NCBI RefSeq assembly: GCF_954871325.1
Contig: NC_088778.1
Span: 13,091,882 to 13,155,881, forward strand
Length of the DNA: 64,000 nt
Source of the DNA: Gordionus sp. m RMFG-2023
Lineage: Eukaryota; Nematomorpha; Gordioida; Chordodea; Parachordodidae
Direction: 5' to 3'
Part shown: one piece after another, positions 14,701 through 25,240 of the stretch
How the letters are laid out: each line of letters opens with the position of its first letter
Position numbering within the stretch: the stretch's first letter is position 1
Program-made: the position numbers and the translations under genes
The notes under the pieces: model-generated
Database searches by the model: none
The model's input: only the letters and a program-made list of their open reading frames with translations
Told to the model about the DNA's origin: nothing

Positions 14701-17700
14701 GAATGAAAGAAAGAAAGAAAAAAAGAAAGAAAGAAAAAAAGAAAGAAAGAAAGAAAGAAAGATATATAATTTATTCATTTTTTTCATTTTAAAAAAATAT
14801 TAATTTTATTTTGTGAAAATCATTTTTTCGTGGAATCATCTTTATTATATTTTCGAGTTACGCATTTTTTGTAAAATTTTTAAATTTTACCAGCAAATTT
14901 TAAAGGTTTGATGAAAATGTATATAATAATATATATTTTAGATATTTAATGTTGTTTGAATTATTAAATTGATAGTAACACCAAAAAAAAAGTATAAAAT
15001 CACAAGGTAAAATAGTTTTATCAAAAATTAGACCCCATGTATCAAACTTCATTAGCCATTGATCAGAAAGAGTGCTAACATTAAATTTTTGCTACTCTTT
15101 CTTAATCCGTTAATTTCATAAGAATCCAAATATTCTCTTTTTTATTACCCGGCGAAAATGAATAAGTATCCCTAAAATAAATTTTTTTTGAAATAGTTGG
15201 AACTAAGTACGTTGGCTGTTCAACCATCGGGGAGGGGTTGGGATCGACGGCGTTTGATGGTCTGGGATTGTCGGAGAGTGGGACCGGACTTAATGGGCAT
15301 TTTCGTCATCGTACCCCACTTCCATCGCGGGTAGCACAGATTGAAGAAAACATTTTATTTAACGCACGTTTGTTATATCAAAATAGTGAATTTTATTAGG
15401 TTAAAAATGGTCGCCGTAAACGAAAAATATAAAAGATTCATTCCTAGGTACAATCAATTGACAAATTAAAATATAAAAATTAATGATACTGATTACATAT
15501 TTGAAACTATTTATGTACTAAAATTTGTTGCTATATTTTCCTATCACGATTTTATTCCTATTGCCATCCTTAAAACAGGTTAAGACCAGTTTCAAGTGAA
15601 TAAAATAAAATAACAAGCTTTTTTTATAATTTACAAATCGTGTAAAACAAAATAAAGAATAATACAGTTTTAAGTGAAATTAATAAATATAATATCAATC
15701 TTTTTTTTATAATTTACAAATCGTGTAAAACAAAGTAATGATTAATGATGGACAAAGGGGGCAAAATGTGATAAACAATGTGAGGCTTTGAAATAAGTAG
15801 TATTATAAGAGATTTTTAAGTGAAGAAAATTTCATTATAAGATATTGTAATAAACACAACATTTTTAATCAAATTAATTCGAAATTTTAGCAAAATTATT
15901 TCATATATTTTATATACATATTTATTAATAATTAAAATTTTGATAAACTTTTAGTGGGAATTTCATAAATAAAAATAATAAATCAAAAAGATAATCATAA
16001 TATAATGCATAAATATATTATTAAATGGTTTTAAATTTTTATAAATCAATGATTTTAAATAAACCCTGATTATACTCCTTTTCTAATATATTTTAAAATT
16101 ACTATAAAAAAAATAAATCCAAACTTCAATATCATAATCATCTGATTGCTCTCGAGTTTAAGGGACTTAATTTTGATGGCCACTGGATCTTGAGCCTTCT
16201 TAGCATCTTCCAAGCTCTGCTTCAAATCAGCCCAATTCATTTGGGCTGCTAAACCGCTTTGAATAATTTTCATAGCATGGTCCACCAGGTCAAGATTGAG
16301 CTCGATAAGCTGGGCCATTTCCGTGCAATCTTCCTATATATTAAAAATAGATTCATACATTTTGAAATTGTGGCCAAGGTAGAGGTCTCCTTGTAATACT
16401 TCAATATTTAAAAAATTCTTATCTCAAGCCCCCCCCCCATAGTTTGTAAAAAAATTAACTACCTTTAAAGTATTTAATTATACAGAAAATCTGATATCGT
16501 GCATTTCTAATCACTATTAAGTTTATTATGTTAAATTAATTTAGAATCTTCTTTTGACTATAAAACAATTTTCACAAATGTAGCACATGGCCGGCCATTT
16601 TTTTTTAAAAACATTTTTTCAACTTATATTATATTGTTGCTTAAATAATACACAATATAATAATATTAAGATAATAATTTTATACATATTTTTTTTCAAA
16701 CACATATACTCATCAACTCGGTTGTAAGTAATGGTATTAAAAGGGTACTTTTTATTGAAAATCCAAGAGAAGAGAAATTATAACTGCTCGAAGATATAAG
16801 ACAGCAGAAACTAAATTTTAGCTCGAGACAGATCAGAAACTAGATATAATAGATCGATTAATAATGTAAAAGCCGGAAAGTTCCCGGGAATTGGCATATT
16901 CTCAGGAACGAAATTCAAAATTTCCAATAAAATTCCTGAGAATATTTTTAATTACTTACTAATATTTTAATATCGTTAGAAAGAGTTTCAAAATACCTTG
17001 AATATTTACAAAAAGATTATCCATCATATATGATATCACAATATTTAAGGCATTTTTATATCAGCTGATATTTGATAACCTTATAAAGATTAACTGAATA
17101 TTTTGATATATCGCAAAATTACATATTTTTTGTCAGAATATTCATTTCGCGGCACTTATAATCCCCGCTTCAATGATTTTGAAATAACCAATGATGAGAT
17201 ATTATCTGGCATGGCTGCAGTCAATGCCCGAATTTCAGAATTCAATATTGATATCGTAGTTGTTCTAGCCAATCATGGAGAATTTCGATCAAAGGTTTTG
17301 AGGAAAAGGCAAAGCATGTTAACTTCTATGATGGAAAGGCCTTTGTCAGCATCAACCTATAAGATTAATTGCTCTAAGACTTTTATCGATTCCTCACATG
17401 AATGGTGGTTCAGGGAGAATCTACTCTTATTTTGGAATCCAAAAATCATAGTTGATTACTACATTTAATAAAAAATTTGTCAATTTTTTTTAATTTTTAA
17501 CCAATTTATGACATTTTTACAAAGTTTCTCAGAATTTCTTGCAATTCCCCAAAATTACGATTTTCCCAGGGCAGGATGTTTGATTCAAAATTCCCAGGAT
17601 ATTCACATTTATACTCTTGATAGCACAGATCCTTATCTTGATAACCGGAAGTTGGTGATTCTAATGATATTCGCAATAGTAATCAAATAACGACATTATG

Positions 17701-20700
17701 ATTAAATATCGCAACCAGATAGTGCATCTATATATATAATCGCTAATAAATGACAATCATATTTAATCTAATAGTATTCCTTGTAGTGAAGTTAAGTTTA
17801 TTAATTATTATTTTTCAGTGTTGTAGTGAATGTGATGAGTGATGATTTAATATAACATCATGTTAACGATCAAATTAAAAATATTGTTTACAAAAATAAT
17901 TAAAAAAACACATTTACTTTTAAAAACTTGAAAGAAAATGCTTTTTAAAAAAATTTGTTTTAATTTTAAACTTCTTCAAACCAAATATATTTTAAGCCGG
18001 TTAAAAAATCGGCTAGATCAAGTGTTTTAGTCTAAAACTATCACTCTGGCATTTCGGAGTTAATCTTAAAAAGATAGAGGCTCAAATTTGGAAGAAATTA
18101 AATAAAAACGCCTCAATCAAAAAATTTCCTTCGTCAAGCACCTGAAGATTGAGCCAAGTTAGCTTGTATTTAGCCATTACCCAATTATATCAATTACACA
18201 AACTTTATAAAAAGTGTAAATTGACGATTTTATATATTTTGACTTCAGAATAGGCAGGACAAAAAGACGCTTGTTTATAACAACCCCCCCCCCTAAATAA
18301 AAACGATCCAAAAGTATTCTAAATATCCCATTCAAGCTCAATCTTGCCGAATTTATAAAAACGTTATCAAATGTATTTGTCTAACATACATATTTCTAAA
18401 ATTAGAAAATAAAATCAATACGTATTTAAAAAATAGCAATAAAATTAAACAAATCCGGCCAGAAAGATCGTATCTAATTCTGAACTAAGATGGTACAGCT
18501 GGAAATAATCGCTCAGCTAGCCAACATAATAACTCATTTTAATCTTATTTTTTGGTATATCTAAGCCCTAAGTGGTCCCAATTAAAATTTTTTAACCCTA
18601 AGCTGAATTGCTGTTTTTATATTTTTGAATATATTTTATTTGACCCCGAGTCTGTGCTCGGGGTTAGTGCTTTCTTAAAAAATCAATTAGCATTTAAAAA
18701 TTTATGCGTTAAAAATTATGTCGTTACGCCGTTTCAAGACGCTTTTTATAACCACGGCTAAAAATTTGGCTTGTCGAAGACCGCCTATTACATATTTAAA
18801 CATCGTTCGGTCGCCGATAGTTCCATTGGCGTACAGATATAAATACTTATAATTAAAATAATTCATTATGGGTATATAGTTACGTTATTTATATTTCCTA
18901 TAAAGCTTTTATTTTTACTATTTTTAAAAAAATATATATATTAAATCGAATTAAAATAATATTACAATTAAGGGAAACAATAAGCTATTAAATTAGTTTG
19001 TGAATATATTTATGACTTGTACCTTAAATACAGGGTTTCCCATTTAAAAAAGGAAAAATTTCAATCATAAAAGGAAAATGTCCATCAAAAAAGGAAAAAT
19101 CCCAATCAAAAAAGGAAAAGTATCAATCAAAAAAAGGAAAGACCCAAAGGTTTAGGAAGAAGTTCGATCAAAAAATCAAAAGTGTCAACAAAAAAGGAAC
19201 CCAATTAAAAAAGGAAAAATTTCAATCATAAAAGGAAAAACCTCAATCAAAAAAAGAAAATTGTTTTCTTAAATTTTTATTATATATTATTTCTAACTTT
19301 TTACGGTTTCTTTACTTTATTTTTCTTACTATCTTTTCTCACTTTATTTTCTTCTCATTTTTGATAATTCTTTGGTCTTTTTAAAAATAATTTATTTCTC
19401 TACTCCATTATTTTAACAATTCTTTCCTTTTTTTTTATTGCATAACAATATTTTGACTTTTTCTCCATATATTGTCATCTTTTATACATTTCTAACTTTT
19501 TCAATCTCTTTAAGTCATTTTTAATTTGTATTTATCAGATCTTTTCTCTGTTTTTTTTTCTTCTCATTTTTGATAATTCTTTTTGTGATTATTTTAAAAT
19601 TTCATTTAATTTTTATTTCTCAATGGCAGACAAAATTTTAAAAATAATACATATCGTTTGGTATTACAGTTCAAACTTGCTATTTAATTTTAAAGGTACA
19701 TTATAACCAAACGATTAATTTAATTCAGCAATGTAATTTGATATGTAAAAAATTATAATAAAAAAATTGTCTGCCATTGAGAAATAAAAATTTAGTGAAA
19801 ATTAAAAATAATCACAAAAAAAGAATTATCAAAAATGAAAAGAAAAAAACTTGAGAAAAGACAGATAAATAAAGATTAAAAAGACATAAAAAGATTGAGA
19901 AAGTTAGAAATGTATGTAAAAGATAATAATTTAAGGAGAAAAAATCATAAAAAATCAAAATATTGTTATGTATGATGAAAAAAAAAAGAAAAGAATTAAA
20001 AAATGGAGTAGAGAAGTGAAAAAAAATAACAGGGAAAATTTGTAAATTATTTTTAAAAAGACAAAAGAATTATCAAAAATGAGAATAAAAATAAATTGAG
20101 AAAAGATATATTAAGAAAATAAAGTAAAGAAATCGCACAAAAGTTAGAAATAAAATAAGAAGGAATAGTAAAAATAAATAAAAATTTAAGAAAAATTGAC
20201 AAAAAAAAATAAAAAATTTTTTAAAAAAATTTAAAAAATAACGATTTTTTTTGTTGATTTACACTTTTCCTTTCCTTTTGTGAATTTTCCTTTTTGGATT
20301 GACACTTTTCCTTTTTTGATTGGACTTTTTCCTTTTTTGTTTGACACTTTTCCTTTTTTGATTGACACTTTTCCTTTTTTGAATGGGAAACCCTGTATGT
20401 TCATATTGACAAATTGTCACTATATTCTTTTGTCTAGAGAAAAATTTAGGCTTTCTTTTATATAAAGAATTTTAACATTATTTACAAAAAAAATTGGAAC
20501 TTAAATTTTTATTTAGTATATATAATAGAAAAATTAAAAATAATTTTAAGTATTTTGTTATTCGATTTCTATATGTTATTTTTTTAAAAAAATTTTGGTA
20601 GGCTCATGTTCAAACTTATTACAACATCATTTATGTTTTTGTTTAATCTATAAGTCCTGTTTTTGCAGTATCTTTTATTTTTCTAGACCAGAAGCCAATT

Positions 20701-23700
20701 GCCAGCTTTTTTAACGACAAAGACTTGCTACCGCCATTTTTCGCCCTAACGATCTATATCTCTTCCACGAATAATCTCCATGTCTATGCCTTCTATCTTC
20801 CCTTCTCATTCCTAGTTTCCCTTTTTTTATCTCTTATTCTTTTCCGTATAAACTCTATTTTTATATTTTTCACCTTTATTAATTTTATCTTAGAAAAAAT
20901 TAATTATATGCTATTACATTTTGACAACATATTATATCAGTTACTATTCAAATTAAGTAACCTATGATTTGAAGAAAAAAATTGTCCGCTTTATAGCTAA
21001 ATTTTGTTCCGACTTTATTAAAATATGACCAAATAGTTGCATTCTCTAAAACAGGTCAAAGAAAAAAAAATAATATATTTTTATTTAGAATAGCTAACAA
21101 TAGCGGTAATTGCATCGTATAGGCTATATAAATAAATATCAATTGAATATTAGAAAAATTCTGCTTATTTAGAGGTTAACACTTTATTTTATTCGTAAAA
21201 CTAAATCCAGAATAATATTATTGTTAAACAAGGAAATTTTTTTTATTACTACTACAATCTTTTTGGAAAATATAATCTACCAATATTTTACAAATTTTAT
21301 TATCACAATCATTTTACAACTCGCTCATTTTGTTAAATGTGTTTACTACAAAAAATTAACTTTTGTTTCGAAATTTAGTTAAAATAATTTTTCAGCATAT
21401 TCTTCTTTGTTTTAAAATAAGTTTTTTTTGTTTTTATTATTAAAACCGGAGCGGATCGGGTGGAAAGTATAGGTGATTTTTTAAATAATTTTTTCTTTCA
21501 AGTATATTAAATAAATACTTGAGTCTTTTGAAGATTCATTGTCCTATTTTGGTGGTCCTTTTTGACATGTTCCAATTTTTTGAGGGCGGTTTTTTCTTGC
21601 TGTTCCGTTTTAATGTCAAGTTTTTGAGCCTCTAGCTTAGAATAAAATTCGTCTACGCATTTATTAAATGACTCCAACACCTTCAATCTGTTATTGTTAA
21701 CTTTGCTCAAACCATCTTTCCCTTTGAGATCAAAACCTATTCTAATATTTTCATCATTTGCATCGGCATTAGATGTCTGAGGATCAAAATTTTGATACTT
21801 AACAGTATCTTGAGCATATAGAAAGGGTTCAAAATCTTCGTACATAATCAACTCGTTATTGTCGTCTTGAGTTGAAAGGATGCCGGTATTTTGTTTAATT
21901 CCAATTTTATAAAATATGTAACCCTATTTTTAAAATAATAAATTGTTATATAAATATTAAATATAGTATTATAAAAAAAAATTTATATAAAATATTATTT
22001 AACAACCCATTTAATTTTTTTTGATAAACTTCTCAAATAAAATTTCGAATAAAATAATTCTTATATTTACCGGATTTGTTTGGGTGCCAGCCTTAGAAAA
22101 TATATCGATAGCCATTTGAATCGCCGATTTAAGCTGATCCTCTATTGCCTTGAATTGGTTTAGTACATTTAAGTTACTGTCAGTTTCTGCACTTAACTTA
22201 TGAGTAGGATCTAATTCATTACTGACAAGACAATGTTCAATCAAACCCGGACCAAATGGCAAGAAAGGTAAGGCTGAAGTAATAAGCTTTTTAAGTGGCA
22301 TTTCTAAATTTAGGCTTGGATTATTAGGGTCACGTTGTTTTTTGGGCTTCCCGCCAACCTTTTTGTATGGCAATGTAGACTTCTGTTTAACCCCCGAGGA
22401 TGTAGACTGAGTAAGATGATTATCTATATTTGTGGAGACTAAAGGTTCGATGTCATTGTTAATATTATTGTCATGAGGCTGTAAGCCTTCTGGTTTCAGC
22501 TTTATAGATTCAATGTAAGAAAATATTTTGTCCATGCTATTTTATTTTTGGCAAGTGGCATTGTTTGATCAATAAAAGAAAATATGATATAATAAGTTCA
22601 TTTAAGGTTCTTTATTCAAAAATAATCAATCAAATAGATATAAAAATAATATTATAAGCAATCATAATTTAATTTCTTTAGACCATTCTGCTGAAGAAGA
22701 TAAATTCTGTTTCAGTGTTATGAGATGGAATGGATATATTTCGTTTACTATGAACTTTGTATCTTCATTTAGTGTTCTAGGTCTTAGTAATGACAAAATT
22801 TTACCATCACTGTCCGTTAATATCATATTTCCCTTAAAGTTTCAATAAAAATAAAAAACATAATATATTTTGATACTATAAAAAAAACTAACATTAGCTT
22901 AAATAATTTCAATGGTCTATCAAACATTAAATTATAAATAATTAGTATTTTATTGTATTTAGCTATTAATATATTTGCCAAAAACAATTTTACAAATACT
23001 ACTTGCTAAAAAAAATTACTGTGTACTGGCCTGTAATTGTTTTTTTTTGAAAATATTCAAGTTTTAAAAAAAATTTGCCTGCTAGTCAAAAATATTTTAC
23101 ACAAATTTCCCAGCTCAAATCAAAAAAATTTGAAGAAAACGGGCATGACTAAAATACACGCCCCCAAAAACTATGCGCCCCCTATCAAAGAAGCTTAATT
23201 TAAATTATATTATTACAGAATCATATTTAGCTTCATAAGATGAGTTAGAAAATGCTTTTTTTTATTTTAAAAAAAATTGCAACATGTTAAAATTTTTAAA
23301 TAATTATTTTTTTACATGACTAAACTATGTGCCCCCTATCAAAGAAGCTTAATATATAAAAAATGAACGCAGAATCATATATAACTTATTAAAAGGAATC
23401 AAAAAATGTTAATACTAAATTTATAAATTATTTATAACTTATTGAGATTTTGAAAATTCACTTAATTTCTTTTTTTTTGATTAAATTTTTTTTTAAATTT
23501 TACTATGTTGCCATTTTTTTTAAATCAAAAAAAATATTTCCTAACTCATCTTATGAAGCTAAATGCAATTCTGTATTAATATAACTTAAATTAAGCTTCT
23601 TTGATAGGGGGCATGTAGTTTTTGTGGGTGTGTATTTTAGTCATGCCTAAGAAAACCAATAAAATGTGGTTAAATTATATACCTTATCATATAGTTCAAT

Positions 23701-24310
23701 TATAATATGATGTGCCAATTCTTGAGTTCCAAATTGTAAATCTATCATTCTATCAATACCCATCATTTCTATTGATTCTAAACGTTTTTGACGCAAATGC
23801 TTTCTTAGCTTTAATGTTATTTTTAATAATATTTTAAAAAAATATAATAATTAAATTTAAGATTATAGTGTTCTTGAATTTTGTAAAAATTAAACTATCA
23901 TTTGCAAAGTAATATAAAATAATAAAAAACTATTACATTAAAAAAAAATCTAAGTTGAAAATATTAAATTTAATTAGATATTATCAACAGAAATATAGGC
24001 TTAATTCATTATATATAACTTTCTATCAAAGTAAAAAACTTTCATGGCAAATCCTGATGGCATCATATTTTTAGGCCATTCAAATTCGGTTAAATGAATC
24101 CTTATTCCTGATTCTAATAATAGAATTGCTTTCTCATCTTGCTTATGAAATCTAATAAGATATGTTTTTTTGTCAACATCATATATATTCAAAACGCGCA
24201 TTCCTATTAATCTATATTTTAAATAATATAAATTTTCTTTAAAAAAGTAACTTGGTTTTTATTTCAAACAATATTGATTGAATATCAAATGCTGTATAAC
24301 GATTTTTCAT
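5719..24310 (-). CDS. NEMF: NEMF / Rqc2 ribosome quality-control factor (13 exons seen, 3' end missing)
   Basis: Orthologue of animal NEMF (yeast Rqc2), which binds 60S subunits carrying stalled peptidyl-tRNA, helps recruit the E3 ligase Listerin and directs C-terminal tailing of the nascent chain in the cytosol. I read 13 exons on the minus strand, all with GT-AG borders and matching phases, giving about 844 residues; human NEMF is about 1076. The N-terminal NFACT-N domain (exons 1-6) starts MKNRYTAFD and has [19 protein letters not shown]. Asp9, Asp96 and Arg97, the residues tied to tailing, fall at the same numbers as in human NEMF. A helical, coiled-coil-like middle follows (exons 6-8), then NFACT-R (exons 9-11: [39 protein letters not shown]), then an acidic linker. 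The NFACT-C exons were not found and may lie below 5.7 kb or be lost. Introns run from 40 to 6487 bp and hold many mobile elements. Confidence 0.95.
5877..5965 (-). CDS. NEMF: NEMF exon 12 (acidic linker)
   Basis: Encodes [28 protein letters not shown], an acidic linker like the one after NFACT-R in other animals. The donor GAAG|GTTTCT was chosen over GACAAG|GTTGAT because only it keeps phase with exon 13. Confidence 0.8.
6408..6561 (-). CDS. NEMF: NEMF exon 11
   Basis: Encodes [20 protein letters not shown] then a charged tail ([18 protein letters not shown]). It matches the end of NFACT-R ([20 protein letters not shown] in human). No ATG ORF covers it. Confidence 0.92.
7207..7377 (-). CDS. 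NEMF: NEMF exon 10 (NFACT-R)
   Basis: Encodes [40 protein letters not shown] and [17 protein letters not shown]. Near-identical to other animals in the [15 protein letters not shown] block. Confidence 0.95.
7649..7818 (-). CDS. NEMF: NEMF exon 9 (NFACT-R)
   Basis: After a 6487-bp intron carrying a LINE. Encodes [40 protein letters not shown] and [14 protein letters not shown], the NFACT-R RNA-binding core. Phase 2 in, phase 1 out. Confidence 0.95.
8090..8336. mobile_element. CCGGGCC-rich hAT-like MITE (CAGAGACCTGCA family)
   Basis: Alternates CCCGGGCCGGGCC words with A/T runs. The right end, read on the minus strand, is CAGAGACCTGCATATG, the same end as the left termini at 27642 and 37483. 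The left terminus appears eroded. No coding capacity. Confidence 0.6.
8821..9790 (+). pseudogene. Decayed plus-strand reading frames, unidentified
   Basis: Several adjacent plus-strand frames look protein-like: [20 protein letters not shown] near 9100, [20 protein letters not shown] near 9345, and [20 protein letters not shown] then [20 protein letters not shown] near 9580-9700. They are interrupted by stops. The spread and charge pattern suggest an old transposon or retrogene, but I do not recognise the family. Confidence 0.3.
10530..13620 (-). mobile_element. RTE-clade LINE, about 3 kb, decayed
   Basis: Read from right to left, the parts are in the order of an RTE non-LTR retrotransposon. 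First come a GC-rich 5' leader (13620-13460) and the endonuclease (GDLNGH near 12880, then [20 protein letters not shown] and the DYLLVRR end at 12875-12654). The reverse transcriptase follows ([20 protein letters not shown] at 12091-11786; the YADD active-site motif at 11434-11423). Last is a C-terminal region with [13 protein letters not shown] (near 11060) and DETWAMKTA (near 10900). The endonuclease resembles the RTE-like domain of craniofacial development protein 2. Many stops and frame changes make it inactive. Only faint 3' sequence is seen below 10530. It lies in NEMF intron 8, in the gene's orientation. Confidence 0.88.
14306..14599 (-). CDS. NEMF: NEMF exon 8
   Basis: Splicing from exon 7 gives MILNDPF, the counterpart of human MLLRNPY. 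Continues with [40 protein letters not shown] and INIKKARKIYW, the lysine-rich coiled coil before NFACT-R. Not an ATG-started ORF, so it is easily missed. Confidence 0.93.
14703..14762. repeat. (GAAA)n microsatellite
   Basis: About 60 bp of GAAAGAAA units with occasional AAAA interruptions, in NEMF intron 7. Confidence 0.95.
15170..15399 (+). other. GC-rich ORF island inside NEMF intron 7
   Basis: Base composition rises sharply over 15195-15345 compared with the AT-rich surroundings. One plus-strand frame is open across it and reads [20 protein letters not shown] then [20 protein letters not shown] and [17 protein letters not shown] before a stop. An AG (aaatag) precedes it, but there is no ATG. 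It is not a NEMF exon: exons 7 and 8 join in phase without it and the gene is on the other strand. It could be an exon of a nested gene, a retrocopy fragment or a GC-rich mobile element; I do not recognise it. Confidence 0.3.
16125..16333 (-). CDS. NEMF: NEMF exon 7
   Basis: After a 5185-bp intron. Encodes [27 protein letters not shown] and [19 protein letters not shown], matching the ELIE..LVDRAI..IDWTEI segment of the family. Ends in phase 2. Confidence 0.94.
17103..17468 (+). CDS. Hypothetical 121-residue ORF nested in NEMF intron 6
   Basis: The frame is open from before the ATG and codes a mixed-composition, soluble-looking protein: [57 protein letters not shown]. Unlike the surrounding AT-rich frames it uses varied codons and lacks poly-Lys/Asn/Phe runs. 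I do not recognise it. It is on the strand opposite NEMF. It may be a retrocopy, an exon of a nested gene or a transposon fragment. No signal peptide or membrane segment is seen. Confidence 0.35.
   Translation: MIYRKITYFLSEYSFRGTYNPRFNDFEITNDEILSGMAAVNARISEFNIDIVVVLANHGEFRSKVLRKRQSMLTSMMERPLSASTYKINCSKTFIDSSHEWWFRENLLLFWNPKIIVDYYI
19031..20395. mobile_element. 1365-bp foldback (palindromic) element with TA duplication
   Basis: Starts CAGGGTTTCCCATTTAAAA and ends with the exact inverse of CAGGGTTTCCCATT, flanked on both sides by TA (19029-19030 and 20396-20397). Each arm begins with an array of AAAAAAGGAAAA-type units separated by TCAATC-like spacers. Inside, the two halves continue to mirror each other to a centre near 19690: a TTGTCTGCCATTGAGAAATA block appears inverted as TATTTCTCAATGGCAGACAA. 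The TA target site points to a Tc1/mariner-type mobiliser. No transposase is encoded; the ORFs in the arms are simple-sequence artefacts. Confidence 0.82.
21519..21923 (-). CDS. NEMF: NEMF exon 6
   Basis: Starts [14 protein letters not shown], then [29 protein letters not shown] and [18 protein letters not shown]: the end of NFACT-N and the start of the coiled coil. Phase 0 at both ends (135 codons). Confidence 0.94.
22071..22536 (-). CDS. NEMF: NEMF exon 5
   Basis: The longest exon, 155 codons. A lineage-specific, Lys- and Pro-rich linker ([16 protein letters not shown]) is followed by the conserved [12 protein letters not shown] block near residue 250. Ends in TQTNP at donor GTAAAT. Confidence 0.92.
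22684..22832 (-). CDS. NEMF: NEMF exon 4
   Basis: Begins [19 protein letters not shown], matching the GNIVLTD block of NFACT-N. Ends in phase 2 at donor GTCTAA. The preceding intron carries the MITE at 23141-23648. Confidence 0.88.
23141..23648. mobile_element. hAT-type MITE with long terminal inverted repeats
   Basis: The terminal inverted repeats run for over 100 bp, beginning RGGCATGACTAAAATACACG and including GGGGGCATGTAGTTTTTG and CTTCTTTGATAGGGGG words. Exact 8-bp target duplications aagaaaac lie at 23133-23140 and 23649-23656. An extra internal copy of the CCCCCTATCAAAGAAGCTTA word lies at about 23330. No coding capacity. It sits in NEMF intron 3 and the exact duplication suggests a young insertion. 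Confidence 0.88.
23683..23808 (-). CDS. NEMF: NEMF exon 3
   Basis: Encodes [20 protein letters not shown] then [22 protein letters not shown]. It contains Asp96-Arg97. Phase 0 at both ends; donor GTATAT. Confidence 0.93.
24040..24211 (-). CDS. NEMF: NEMF exon 2
   Basis: Follows a 40-bp intron (24212-24251). Choosing the acceptor AATATAG keeps frame and restores [20 protein letters not shown], the counterpart of the conserved [20 protein letters not shown] block. Ends after FAMK at donor GTTTTTT. Confidence 0.93.
24252..24310 (-). CDS. NEMF: NEMF exon 1
   Basis: Start codon at 24310-24308; encodes [19 protein letters not shown] plus two bases. It aligns with the conserved animal start (MKSRFSTIDLRAVLAELN in human) and contains the key Asp9. 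The donor GTTACT follows. Too short for an ORF scan. Confidence 0.9.
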
Positions 24311-25232
24311 CTTTCAGTATGATTAGATAGACTTTTCAAAACAGATGATAATTATGAGAGTATCATAGGTAATAGAAATAATATTAGAGTTACATTAATG
24401 AAATTTATTTGGCAGATAATATTAATTATTTTAGATAACATTCTCATTCAAATTAATAAAAGAAATTACATTACATTCTTATGCATACATATGTAATTAT
24501 ATAATTACAAGAATATTAAGTAAGAAATATTTAATTTACATCATTTTGAATTTGTATTAAACTCTTTTAAATCTCTATTATTAATATGGATTATTTTAAT
24601 CTTTATTGATATTTTCCTTTTATACTAAGTGCATTATTATAAAATATTAATTAATAAATATAACTTTATTTACTTCAAATTTTGTTTAATATATTCATAT
24701 TGCTTAATTGTGTCTAATAGCTACCTAATATTATCAGGGCAAGAATAATTTATTTGAATCTAACAAAATTAGGTTTGGACTAAAGGCAAATTTTAATTAG
24801 TGTTAGATGAGTGTTTTTAAATAAAAAATATAATTTTTCTTGTATGCTTAACCTAAAGGGATGAATATTTTATTTATGCTCTGATTTTATGAGATATTAA
24901 ACCCACTACATTCGGTGAAATCTATAGGACACTTAGGGCTATTGAGCAGTGCGTAGTAAACAATAAGTATATTTCGTTTCAGATTTTCGTGAATCGTGTT
25001 AGAGATTATGGCTATGCTACACAAAAAAGGGTTAGGGTTTTATATTAAATATGATTTATTTTTATCAAATTACGAGGTTTAGATTAAGTTTTAATACCAA
25101 ACTCAACTTATGTTTAGCTTATGGCTATGCTATAAGGGTTAGGGTTTATATTAGATTATGGAAAATACTCTATTTTACTGAGCAGCGCAAATAGCCAATA
25201 AATATCTTAATATTTGATGAACTCCACTGTTC
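24311..25232. other. AT-rich stretch upstream of NEMF; short tandem duplication
   Basis: The NEMF promoter must lie here, but no TATA box or other site is convincing. At 24940-25210 a segment with TTATGGCTATGCTA, GGGTTAGGGTTT and TGAGCAG words occurs twice about 110 bp or more apart, and related text resumes after the element at 25241-26557. No exon seen. Confidence 0.45.
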
Positions 25233-25240
25233 GGGTTAAG

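Larger units (their letters stand above)
16334..21518. other. NEMF intron 6 (5185 bp)
   Basis: Holds an unidentified ORF (17103-17468) and the palindromic TA-flanked element (19031-20395). Near 16870-16950 there is a short copy of the dispersed ATTCCC-type repeat (CCCGGGAATT, ATTCCTGAGAA). A stretch near 20690-20830 reads on the minus strand like eroded LINE tail, but too weakly to call. Confidence 0.55.

Noticed and set aside
20280-20465. 61-codon ORF of [12 protein letters not shown] repeats
   Set aside because: Simple translation of the CCTTTTTTGATTG units in the arm of the foldback element.
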